Assembly: GCA_947589435.1 (NCBI GenBank)
Contig: CANQBI010000018.1
Coordinates: forward strand, 1 to 32,486
DNA length: 32,486 bases
DNA from: an uncultured Bacilli bacterium
GTDB lineage: Bacteria; Bacillota_I; Bacilli_A; RF39; UBA660
Direction: 5' to 3'
In this document: piece by piece, positions 21,103 through 28,728 of the stretch
Numbering within the stretch: position 1 is the stretch's first letter
How the letters are laid out: each line of letters starts with the position of its first letter
Position numbers and translations under genes: made by a program
Notes under the pieces: model-generated
The model's input: only the letters and a program-made list of their open reading frames with translations
Databases searched by the model: none
What the model was told of the DNA's origin: nothing

Positions 21103-21131
21103 ACAATATCATAAAAGATACGTATTGTCAA
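21103..21131 (-). promoter_or_regulatory. Promoter of RNA A
   Basis: Minus strand TTGACA (21131-21126), 17 bp, TATTGT (21108-21103), TGA before the -10. The -35 and first spacer bases are identical to the promoter of RNA C (TTGACAATACGTATC). Confidence 0.85.
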
Positions 21132-21213
21132 CATAAATAAAACGAGTAAATTATTTTTAAGTTTTTTAAAAATTTTATAGTCTTTTTAAAAGTAATAAGG
21201 TATAATAAAAACT

Positions 21214-23409
21214 ATGAAGTTAATTGGTAAAATAAAAAGTACAATTTTTTATAATGAAACAAATGGGTATTTAGTTGCTCTTTTTAAAGTTAGTAAAAAT
21301 TCTTTGGTAGATAAAGAAATCTTAAAGAAAAGTATTACGATAACAGGTAATTTTTTAGATTTAAAATTAGAAACTAATGTGGAAATTGAAGGGGAATTTA
21401 TTAATCATGAAAAGTTTGGTAAACAATTTAATGTTAAAAGTTATGAATATATTTTACCAAAAGAAAATGATGATATAGTTGAGTTTTTAAGTAGTAGTTT
21501 TGTTAAAGGTTGTGGGAAAAAAACGGCCTTAAAAATAGTGGAAGTTTATGGTAGTGATAGTTTAAATATTATTAAAGAAAATAAATTTGCTTTAGATAAT
21601 ATCGAAGGTATGACGGATGTTAAAAGAGATAAGATATATGAATCACTTGTTAATTATTCTAAAACATCTGATATTATTTTGAAATTAAAAAACTTAGGTT
21701 TTTCGATTGAAGAAGCTGGCAGAATTTATAGTAAATATAAAGAGAATATTAAAGATATCGTGGATAACAATATTTATTTATTAAATGAAATAATTGATTT
21801 TAAAAGACTGGATAATATATTTTTAAATAATTATAGTGATAAGTATGATAAAAGAAGAGTTAAAGCTTGTACTCTTGAAGTAATGAAAATGATTTCTTTA
21901 AATAGAGGAGATATTTATTATGAAAAAGAAGTTGTTTTTGAATATTTAATGCGCATCTTTAGTATTGGTATTGATTATGAACTTTTTAATAGTTATTTAG
22001 AGGAATTAGAAAATGAAATGTTTATAGTTATAGATAATAATAAAGTTTATTTAGGGGAGTATTATGCATCCGAAAAAGATATTAGTGAGTTATTATATAA
22101 AATAAGTGATAAAAAAATTAAAAAAATAGATTATAGTGAAAAGATTAAGAAGTTAGAAGAAAAGTTAAAGATAACTTATAATGATGATCAAAAGAGGGCG
22201 ATTAGTGAAGCCTTAAATAATAATATAACCATTATAAGTGGGGGACCGGGAACTGGTAAAACTACGATTATTAATGCGATAGTTAAATTATATATTGAAA
22301 CTAATAGATTAAGTAATTTAGAAGTAATTGAACAAATTGCCCTTTTGGCTCCAACGGGGAGAGCTAGTAAAAAGATGAGTACCTCAACAGGACTTCCCGC
22401 CTCTACTATCCATAGGTATTTAAAATGGAATAAAGATTTAAATGCCTTTGGCATAAATGAGAACAATAAAAATTTTCAAAAATTAATTATTGTGGATGAA
22501 GTAAGTATGATTGATTCCATGCTTTTAGCATCCTTACTTAAAGGCTTACATAGTTATGTGAAACTTATTTTAGTCGGAGATGCTTTTCAACTTCCTTCAG
22601 TATCAGCAGGTCTTGTTTTACAAGATTTAATCGATAGTGATTTATTTAACTTTGTTCCTTTAGAATATATTTATCGTCAAAGTGATAATTCTTATATTCC
22701 ATATTTAGCCAGAGAAATCAAAAATAAAGATTTGAGTGAAAGTTTTACTCTAAAAAAAGATGATTATAATTTTTTAGTAACCGATACTCATAGTATTTCC
22801 AAAACAATTAAAAAGATTGTCGAAGAAGGTCTTAAAAAAGGTTATGATGAAAACCGATTACAAGTCTTGTGTCCGATGTATAAGGGTGAAAATGGCATTG
22901 ATAATTTAAACCAAATTTTAGCGAAAGTCTTTAATCCAGACCGAGGACAAAGAACCATTACATATGGGGATGTCGTATATAGGGAAGGTGATAAAGTATT
23001 GCAACTTGCGAATAACGCGGATAATTTTGTTTTTAATGGGGATATTGGTTTTATTAAAAGTATTGCCACGATTGGAAGTCCTTATAAAAAAGAAGTTGTA
23101 ACGATTGATTTTGATGGTAATTTAGTCATGTATAATAAAAAAGATTTAAAAAACATTAAACATGCTTATGCCATATCAATCCATAAAAGTCAAGGTAGTG
23201 AATTTGACCATGTTATTATGCCCATTTGTTATCAATTTGCTCCGATGCTTTATAATAAAATATTATATACGGGCGTAAGTAGGGCAAAAAAAAGTTTAAT
23301 TATTATTGGCGATGCAGCGGCCTTCTATAAAGGGGTATTTAATGATTATAGTACCTACAGAAAAACCACTTTAAAAGAAAGATTATTAGAGACTTTTATA
23401 CATAATTAA
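21214..23409 (+). CDS. recD2: ATP-dependent RecD-like DNA helicase
   Basis: 731 aa, the usual length of RecD2, a 5'-3' superfamily 1B helicase acting without RecBC in DNA repair. Seen: N-terminal OB-like domain (GKIKSTIFYNETNGYLVALF, ITGNFLDLKLETNVEIEGEF), helix-hairpin-helix segments (SSFVKGCGKKTALKIVEVYG), Walker A GGPGTGKT (343-350), motif II DEVSMID, LVGDAFQLPSV, YRQ, and the C-terminal UvrD_C_2 motif YAISIHKSQGSEFDHV followed by YTGVSRAKKSLIIIG. A TATAAT sits at 21201-21206, only 7 nt before the ATG at 21214, so the mRNA may have almost no leader. Confidence 0.96.
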   Translation: MKLIGKIKSTIFYNETNGYLVALFKVSKNSLVDKEILKKSITITGNFLDLKLETNVEIEGEFINHEKFGKQFNVKSYEYILPKENDDIVEFLSSSFVKGCGKKTALKIVEVYGSDSLNIIKENKFALDNIEGMTDVKRDKIYESLVNYSKTSDIILKLKNLGFSIEEAGRIYSKYKENIKDIVDNNIYLLNEIIDFKRLDNIFLNNYSDKYDKRRVKACTLEVMKMISLNRGDIYYEKEVVFEYLMRIFSIGIDYELFNSYLEELENEMFIVIDNNKVYLGEYYASEKDISELLYKISDKKIKKIDYSEKIKKLEEKLKITYNDDQKRAISEALNNNITIISGGPGTGKTTIINAIVKLYIETNRLSNLEVIEQIALLAPTGRASKKMSTSTGLPASTIHRYLKWNKDLNAFGINENNKNFQKLIIVDEVSMIDSMLLASLLKGLHSYVKLILVGDAFQLPSVSAGLVLQDLIDSDLFNFVPLEYIYRQSDNSYIPYLAREIKNKDLSESFTLKKDDYNFLVTDTHSISKTIKKIVEEGLKKGYDENRLQVLCPMYKGENGIDNLNQILAKVFNPDRGQRTITYGDVVYREGDKVLQLANNADNFVFNGDIGFIKSIATIGSPYKKEVVTIDFDGNLVMYNKKDLKNIKHAYAISIHKSQGSEFDHVIMPICYQFAPMLYNKILYTGVSRAKKSLIIIGDAAAFYKGVFNDYSTYRKTTLKERLLETFIHN

Positions 23410-23444
23410 AAATATTTATTCCATACTAACTATAGAGGTGGATA

Positions 23445-23592
23445 ATGAAAAAAATGAGTTTAATAGTTCCAATTGCTCTTGGTGGTGTTATGGGAATGGG
23501 AGCTTATATTTTAATGAATCAAAATACCAAAAGTTAAAGCTGATAAACTAATTAATAATTTATTAGATAAAGCTAATGATATGACAAAGTAA
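23445..23592 (+). pseudogene. Small membrane protein with a single-base frame break
   Basis: Starts ATG 23445 with GAGGTGG upstream. It encodes a hydrophobic N-terminus (MKKMSLIVPIALGGVMGMGA) and stops at 23537 after 30 codons. If one A of the AAAA run near 23530 is skipped, the frame continues as KVKADKLINNLLDKANDMTK and ends at 23592, giving a 48-aa protein of a plausible membrane-plus-amphipathic-helix form. Thus either an indel mutation, a sequence error in a homopolymer, or a frameshift site. A terminator follows directly. Family not recognised. Confidence 0.6.
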
Positions 23593-23614
23593 GCACAAAA
23601 AGTGCTTATTTTTG
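23590..23614 (+). terminator. Terminator after the frame-broken small gene
   Basis: AAGCAC-AAAAA-GTGCTT followed by ATTTTTG. Confidence 0.8.
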
Positions 23615-23683
23615 TCTAATATAATTAAATTTAATAGTTTATTAAATATTATTATAGTATAATTGTAATAGAGGTGATGATTT

Positions 23684-24808
23684 GTGAAAGGCAAATTAGA
23701 AAAAGATATTAATACTAATGATGTTAATGAAGTTTTATCTTTAACTAAAAAAATCTTAAAAATTCTTTATTTTGTTTTTATTGCTTGTTTAATTTTAGCC
23801 GTTATTATTGCGATTAAGCAACTTAAAATAATGCCTATTTTTACAGATTTATTAAAAGTTATTAGTCCGTTCTTTATTGGTTTTGTCATTGCTTGGCTTT
23901 TAAGACCAATAACTATTAAGGTAAGTCAAAAGATTAAAAATAATACTTTAAGTGCCATAATGGTATTTTCTGCTTTTGTTTTAATCTTATTTGGCATAAT
24001 GTATATTTTTATTCCAACTGTTTATAACGAAGTAAATGAGTTAGTTGGTTTAATTCCAGGATTTGTCGAAAGTATTACGCAAAATATTAATAATCTCTTT
24101 AAAAGCTTAGCCGAGAATGGTTTAAATTTAGGGGATTTCCAAGCCAAATTATTAAGTGAAATTACCACTTTTGGTACGGATTTTGCGAAAACTTTACCAA
24201 ATACCATTATTAATTTTATTGTGGGTCTATTTAGTGGAGTTGGAACATTTTTAATGAGTTTAATTATCGGTATTTATCTTTTAATTGATTATGATAATAT
24301 CGGTGAACATATTAAAAAGTTAATTCCGAATAAATTTAAAAAAGATGTCATTAATCTTTCAAATAGGATGGGTACGGAGGTTAGAAAATGTGTTAATGGA
24401 ACTTTCTTAGTAGCCTTAGTCGTTCTTATATGTGATTCCATTGGTTTTGCTTTAGTAGGTTTAAATGCTCCCATATTATTTGGTTTATTTTGTGGACTTA
24501 CCGATTTAATACCTTTTATTGGACCATATATTGGCGGAGCAGCCGCGGTTATTGTGGGTCTTACCCAATCTCCATTAATAGGTATTGGAACGCTTATTAT
24601 TTGTGTCATTGTTCAAATATTTGAAAATTATATTTTACAACCAATTATTATGAGTAAAGCTAGTCAAACACATCCGGTGGCTATTATTATTGCCCTTCTA
24701 GTCTTTGGTCATTTCTTTGGTATCATCGGTATGATTTTAGCGGCCCCAATCTTGACAATTGCAAGAGTATTATATACATTTACAAAAGAAAAACTAGAAA
24801 ATAAGTAA
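23684..24808 (+). CDS. AI-2E family transporter (membrane permease)
   Basis: 374 aa polytopic membrane protein of PF01594: two N-terminal helices (ILYFVFIACLILAVIIAI, VISPFFIGFVIAWLLRPI), a pair after KNNTLSAIMVFSAF, a long loop with amphipathic helices (VNELVGLIPGF...), then LIIGIYLLIDYD and the family-typical end ILFGLFCGLTDLIPFIGPYIGGAAAVIVGL and LQPIIMSKASQTHPVAIIIALLVFGHFFGIIGMILAAP. Members export varied substrates or sodium; the name does not prove AI-2 transport. Start GTG 23684 with GAGGTGAT; -10 TATAAT at 23658-23663. Confidence 0.93.
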   Translation: MKGKLEKDINTNDVNEVLSLTKKILKILYFVFIACLILAVIIAIKQLKIMPIFTDLLKVISPFFIGFVIAWLLRPITIKVSQKIKNNTLSAIMVFSAFVLILFGIMYIFIPTVYNEVNELVGLIPGFVESITQNINNLFKSLAENGLNLGDFQAKLLSEITTFGTDFAKTLPNTIINFIVGLFSGVGTFLMSLIIGIYLLIDYDNIGEHIKKLIPNKFKKDVINLSNRMGTEVRKCVNGTFLVALVVLICDSIGFALVGLNAPILFGLFCGLTDLIPFIGPYIGGAAAVIVGLTQSPLIGIGTLIICVIVQIFENYILQPIIMSKASQTHPVAIIIALLVFGHFFGIIGMILAAPILTIARVLYTFTKEKLENK

Positions 24809-24832
24809 AAAGTATGATATATTAATTTTGTA

Positions 24833-25020
24833 ATCAATGCGAAAAGATGTTATTTAAGACATTTTTAAAGAGAGTTAGTGGTTGGTGAAAACTAATAAAT
24901 GGTTTAAATAATTGCTCCTTTTTAAGATTAATCGGTAAAATAAATCGTTAACAATTAAATAAGTAAAACAAAGGATGGTACCGTCTATATAGACTCCTTT
25001 TAGTACCATTCTTTTTATTT
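24833..25020 (+). promoter_or_regulatory. T-box riboswitch, alanine specifier
   Basis: Tandem T-box elements are all seen: AAAGATG-type start near 24843, AGAGAG then GGTTGGTG (24880-24887), specifier GCT (24914-24916, Ala) facing CCTTTTTAAG of the Stem I 3' side, the T-box core AAAGGATGGTACC (24970-24982), and a terminator formed by GGATGGTAC with GTACCATTC followed by TTTTTATTTT. Uncharged tRNA-Ala would stabilise the antiterminator and allow expression of the kinase gene and alaS. Confidence 0.93.
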
Positions 25021-25041
25021 TAATAAGAAAGGAAGAGGAAA

Positions 25042-25566
25042 ATGCGAATATTTTTAATTGCTGGTAAAGCGGGAAGTGGTAAAGGAGAGGTAGCTAAATT
25101 AATTAAAGAATACTATATTTATAAGTTACAAAGTTGTGTTATTACGGAATATAGTAAGAATTTAAAATTGCTTGCTCAAGAGTTATCTGATTGGGATGGG
25201 AACCCTAATACGAAACCAAGAAAGTATTTACAAGAACTTGGAGATAAAATAAGAGAAATTGATTCTAAATACTTTATTCGTCACATTCTTGATGATTTAA
25301 AAATCTATGAAACAATGACGGATAATGTTGTCGTATGTGGGGCGAGATTCCCTGAAGAAATTGAAGATATAAAACTAAACTATGATAATGTTTATGTTAT
25401 TTGTGTCGAAAATCAATTTAGTAAAAGTAATTTAACGCTTGAAGAACAAGCGCATATATCAGAAACGGCCTTAGATTCTTATGCGGAATTTGATTATATT
25501 GTGGCAAATGATGATATAAGTGTTTTAAAAGATAAAATATTTAAATATTTGGAAGGATTAGAATAA
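25042..25566 (+). CDS. P-loop NTPase, (deoxy)nucleotide-kinase-like
   Basis: 174 aa. Walker A at the N-terminus: IAGKAGSGKGEVAKLI. Further: KYLQELGDKIREIDSKYFIRHIL, VVVCGARFPEEIEDI, VYVICVEN. The pattern resembles dNMP kinase and dephospho-CoA-kinase-like small kinases; the exact substrate cannot be read. It sits between the alanine T-box and alaS and overlaps the alaS ATG (TAATG), so it is induced together with alaS under alanine starvation. Ribosome site AGGAAGAGG. Confidence 0.85.
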   Translation: MRIFLIAGKAGSGKGEVAKLIKEYYIYKLQSCVITEYSKNLKLLAQELSDWDGNPNTKPRKYLQELGDKIREIDSKYFIRHILDDLKIYETMTDNVVVCGARFPEEIEDIKLNYDNVYVICVENQFSKSNLTLEEQAHISETALDSYAEFDYIVANDDISVLKDKIFKYLEGLE

Positions 25567-27347
25567 TGAAAAAATTAACAGCCGAAAATTTAAGGGAAAT
25601 GTATTTAAAATTTTTTGAAAGTAAAGGACATAAAATAATTGAATCAGCTTCCATTATTCCGGAAAATGATCCAACTGTTTTATTTACAACAGCCGGGATG
25701 CATCCTTTAGTTCCTTATTTACTCGGAACTAATCATCCTAGTGGTAAAAGACTTACCGATGTTCAAAAATGTATTAGAACTAGTGATATTGATGAAGTTG
25801 GAGATGCTTCTCACTTAACATTTTTTGAAATGCTTGGTAATTGGAGTTTAGGTGATTACTTTAAGGAAGACGCCATCAAATTTAGCTTTGAATTCTTAAC
25901 TAGTGAAGATTATTTAGGTATTCCGAAAGATAAATTATATTTTTCTGTTTTTGGAGGAGACGATGATGCTCCAAGAGATAATGAATCATATAATATTTGG
26001 AAAAGTTTAGGAGTTGAGGAAAGTCATTTATTCTTCTTGCCTAAAGAAAATAACTTCTGGATTTTAGGTAGTGGTATTGGTCCATGTGGCCCGGATACGG
26101 AAATGTTCTATGACACGGGAAAACCGGCTTGTGGACCAGATTGTAGTCCGGCTTGTGATTGTGGTAAATACTTAGAAATTTGGAACGATGTTTTTATGGA
26201 ATACTACAAAAGTGAAGATGGTAATTTAACGAAATTAAAACAACAAAATGTGGATACAGGTATGGGCTTAGAAAGAACTATTACGGTTTTAAATAATTTA
26301 GAAAGTGTTTATGATTCTGATATCTTCAAAAGAATTAAAGAAAAATTAGAAGAATTATCCGGACTTAAATATGAAGATAATAAAAAATCATTTAGAATTA
26401 TTATGGACCATGTTCGTACTAGTACCTTTATTCTAGGAGATGACCATGGTATTACGCCAAGTAACATTGGAGCCGGTTATGTCTTAAGAAGACTTTTAAG
26501 AAGAGCCATTAGACATTTAAGAAAATTAAATATTAATGAAAATGTTTTAAAAGAACTAGCTAATCTTTATATTGAAGACTACCAAGAAATATATTCCGAA
26601 CTAACTAGAAATAAAGAAGCAATATTTAGAGAATTAGATAAAGAATATGATAAGTTTAGTAAAACCATTAAAGATGGGGAAAGATTATTTTATAAGACTA
26701 TTAAGCATTTAGAAGGAGATACCCTAAAAGGAGAAGATGCTTTCAAATTGTTTGATACTTTTGGTTTTCCCATTGAAATGACCGAAGAACTAGCAGCTGA
26801 AAATAACTTAAAAGTGGATATTGAAGGATTCAAAAAATGCTTTAAAGAACATCAAGATAAATCAAGAACTATTGATGCTGGTTCATTTAAAGGAGGTCTT
26901 GCGGATACTTCTGAAGAGTCAACGAAATATCATACTTTAGCTCACCTTCTTCTTGCCACTTTACAAGAAATTTATGGTAAAGATGTTATTCAAAAAGGAT
27001 GTAATATAACTAGTGAAAGAATTCGTTTTGATTTTAACTGTGACCATAAACTTACGGATGAAGAAAAGGCGAGAATTGAAAATAGAGTTAATGAAATGAT
27101 TAAAACTAATACGCCGGTTACTTGGAAAGAAATGTCTTATGAAGATGCGAAAAAAGAGGGCGCTCATGGAACATTTGAAAATAAATATGGTAGTTTAGTA
27201 AAAGTTTATACCATTGGTAATTTATCTAAAGAAATTTGTGGGGGACCTCATGTCGAAAATACCGGAGTACTTGGGCATTTTAGAATTACGAAAGAAGAAT
27301 CATCAAGTGCTGGTGTAAGAAGAATTAAAGGAGTTTTAGAAGATTAA
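25566..27347 (+). CDS. alaS: Alanyl-tRNA synthetase, short form without C-Ala domain
   Basis: 593 aa, against about 870 in most bacteria. The catalytic core is present (FESKGHKIIESASIIPENDPTVLFTTAGM, FFEMLGNWSLGDYF, GMGLERT), with a cysteine cluster insert (ACGPDCSPACDCGKY), and the editing domain is present with its zinc motifs (YHTLAHLLLATLQ and ICGGPHVENTGVLGHF). The protein ends right after the editing domain (SAGVRRIKGVLED), so the oligomerisation/C-Ala part is absent; the stop is followed by a terminator, so this is a true short form and not a frameshift. Controlled by the T-box upstream. Confidence 0.96.
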   Translation: MKKLTAENLREMYLKFFESKGHKIIESASIIPENDPTVLFTTAGMHPLVPYLLGTNHPSGKRLTDVQKCIRTSDIDEVGDASHLTFFEMLGNWSLGDYFKEDAIKFSFEFLTSEDYLGIPKDKLYFSVFGGDDDAPRDNESYNIWKSLGVEESHLFFLPKENNFWILGSGIGPCGPDTEMFYDTGKPACGPDCSPACDCGKYLEIWNDVFMEYYKSEDGNLTKLKQQNVDTGMGLERTITVLNNLESVYDSDIFKRIKEKLEELSGLKYEDNKKSFRIIMDHVRTSTFILGDDHGITPSNIGAGYVLRRLLRRAIRHLRKLNINENVLKELANLYIEDYQEIYSELTRNKEAIFRELDKEYDKFSKTIKDGERLFYKTIKHLEGDTLKGEDAFKLFDTFGFPIEMTEELAAENNLKVDIEGFKKCFKEHQDKSRTIDAGSFKGGLADTSEESTKYHTLAHLLLATLQEIYGKDVIQKGCNITSERIRFDFNCDHKLTDEEKARIENRVNEMIKTNTPVTWKEMSYEDAKKEGAHGTFENKYGSLVKVYTIGNLSKEICGGPHVENTGVLGHFRITKEESSSAGVRRIKGVLED

Positions 27348-27359
27348 AACTTCTTTTTT
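27329..27359 (+). repeat. 31-bp repeat, copy 1: alaS 3' end with terminator
   Basis: Includes the last codons of alaS and the hairpin AGAAG-ATTAAAA-CTTCT with a T-run. Identical to 27680-27710. Confidence 0.85.
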
Positions 27360-27370
27360 AGTATAATTTC

Positions 27371-27399
27371 TTGATTTTCTATTTTTTATACCATATAAT
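27371..27399 (+). promoter_or_regulatory. Promoter of the 81-aa gene
   Basis: TTGATT (27371-27376), 17 bp, TATAAT (27394-27399). Confidence 0.75.
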
Positions 27400-27420
27400 A
27401 AATACAAAGGAGAAAAAAAC

Positions 27421-27666
27421 ATGAATAAAGCAAGTGGTTCAATCCATTTAGATAGTTTAGGGGCAACACCAGATTATAGTGATTTTGATGGACGTGATAC
27501 TAGAAGAAGATATTATGACCCTTTGTCTTATTGTGCCAATAGTGATTTATTTCAAAGACCAAGTAAATTGTGGGGACAAAGAACATTATCTGATGAAGAA
27601 TACGAGCGTCAAGCAGATGATATGAAAAGATTTTGTGGTGGGCCAGTACGAAAAAGAGAGCGCTAA
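27421..27666 (+). CDS. Hypothetical 81-aa hydrophilic protein
   Basis: Not recognised. Rich in Arg, Asp and Tyr (GRDTRRRYYDPLSYC, SKLWGQRTLSDEEYERQADDMKRFCGG), two cysteines, no membrane segment; the composition differs from the Lys/Ile/Asn-rich neighbours. A good promoter and AAAGGAG ribosome site support expression. It lies between two copies of a 31-bp alaS-end/terminator repeat, suggesting it was inserted or arose with a local duplication. Confidence 0.7.
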   Translation: MNKASGSIHLDSLGATPDYSDFDGRDTRRRYYDPLSYCANSDLFQRPSKLWGQRTLSDEEYERQADDMKRFCGGPVRKRER

Positions 27667-27679
27667 TTTAGAAATTTTT

Positions 27680-27710
27680 AGGAGTTTTAGAAGATTAAAA
27701 CTTCTTTTTT
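27680..27710 (+). repeat. 31-bp repeat, copy 2: terminator after the 81-aa gene
   Basis: Identical to the end of alaS (27329-27359) and acts as a terminator here (hairpin plus TTTTTTT). Confidence 0.85.
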
Positions 27711-27778
27711 TAATATAGTTCCTAAACTTGTCAAAAGTTTTAGGATAAGTTATAATTAATAATAGGGAAGTGGCATAG

Positions 27779-28351
27779 ATGAAAAGAAATGGTTTTGTTT
27801 TTATTGAAACAATTATTGCTATTGTCGTTTTAACAGGTTCTTTGCTTTTAATCTATTCTTCTTTTACGCACTTATATGAAAGTGAAAAGGTAAGAGTTTA
27901 TTATGATGATGCTGCTTTTATTTATCGAACCCATTATTTAAGAGATAAAATAACTTCTTTAAATATTATGCCTATTATAAGAGATTTAGAAAATAATGAA
28001 GATGTTTATTTTCATGTAATTGGTATGGATACGAAAGATTTGTTTTTAGGTTATGAAAGCGAAGGAGCTTTTGTGAGTCAAATGATTCAAGATTTTGCTG
28101 TTAAACAAATGATTATATTAAAAAACAATAAAATAGATAATTTAAAAAAATGTAGTGCTAGTTGTAGTTTAGATAAAGAATGCTTAGAATTTGAAGATTG
28201 TAATTATTTATATTTAACTTTAGATGAAGATTTTATTAATTATTTAAAGACTATTTATGTGGAAGATTCATCAGCCTATATTTTTGCAGTTTCTTATCAT
28301 CCTTGTGAAAATAGTCATTGTCAAAATTTTTATAGTTGGGTAAGTGTGTAA
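27779..28351 (+). CDS. Pseudopilin-like protein 1
   Basis: 190 aa. A class III (type IV pilin) signal: KRNG|FVFIETIIAIVVLTGSLL, with glycine before the cut and glutamate at +5, then a hydrophobic helix of about 20 residues. The rest is an extracellular domain with a cysteine cluster (KKCSASCSLDKECLEFEDCNY and HPCENSHC). First of three consecutive genes with pilin-like N-termini. No prepilin peptidase, assembly ATPase or platform protein is in the window. Function in adhesion, DNA uptake or secretion is inferred. Confidence 0.8.
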   Translation: MKRNGFVFIETIIAIVVLTGSLLLIYSSFTHLYESEKVRVYYDDAAFIYRTHYLRDKITSLNIMPIIRDLENNEDVYFHVIGMDTKDLFLGYESEGAFVSQMIQDFAVKQMIILKNNKIDNLKKCSASCSLDKECLEFEDCNYLYLTLDEDFINYLKTIYVEDSSAYIFAVSYHPCENSHCQNFYSWVSV

Positions 28352-28353
28352 TT

Positions 28354-28719
28354 ATGAAGAAAAATGGTTTTATTTCAACATCTCTAATTTATACTTTCTT
28401 TATTATCTTTTTAACCCTTTTAGTTTTTGTTATCTCATCTTATTCGAAAACTAGGTTTTTACTAAATGAGTATAAAGATAAAATTAAAGAGGAATTTTCG
28501 GATATTAATACTTTAGATGTTAATTTATATTTTAAAGTTTGGAACGAAGAGACTAAAGAATATGAAATCGAATATAATATGCCTAAAGAGGGGTATATTT
28601 TTGATAATAATTTAAGTTATTGTGAAAAAGGGTCTACATTAAGTATGGAAGATGGGCGCGTTATTGTTGATACCATAAAAAAAGACCGTTGTTATGCCTA
28701 TTTTAATCTAGATCACTAG
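28354..28719 (+). CDS. Pseudopilin-like or type II-anchored surface protein 2
   Basis: 121 aa. N-terminus KKNG|FISTSLIYTFFIIFLTLLVFVI looks like a pilin signal but lacks glutamate at +5 (serine instead), so it may be a minor or degenerate pilin. C-terminal module LSYCEKGSTLSMEDGRVIVDTIKKDRCYAYF, two cysteines, shared in form with the end of the surface protein at 17913. The ATG at 28354 is 2 nt after the previous stop; an upstream in-frame start at 28336 lies inside the previous gene and is less likely. Confidence 0.75.
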   Translation: MKKNGFISTSLIYTFFIIFLTLLVFVISSYSKTRFLLNEYKDKIKEEFSDINTLDVNLYFKVWNEETKEYEIEYNMPKEGYIFDNNLSYCEKGSTLSMEDGRVIVDTIKKDRCYAYFNLDH

Positions 28720-28728
28720 GAGGTTTTT

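Noticed and set aside
22188-24609. Minus-strand frames within recD2 and the AI-2E transporter gene
   Set aside because: Shadow frames opposite strong coding sequence, without start signals.
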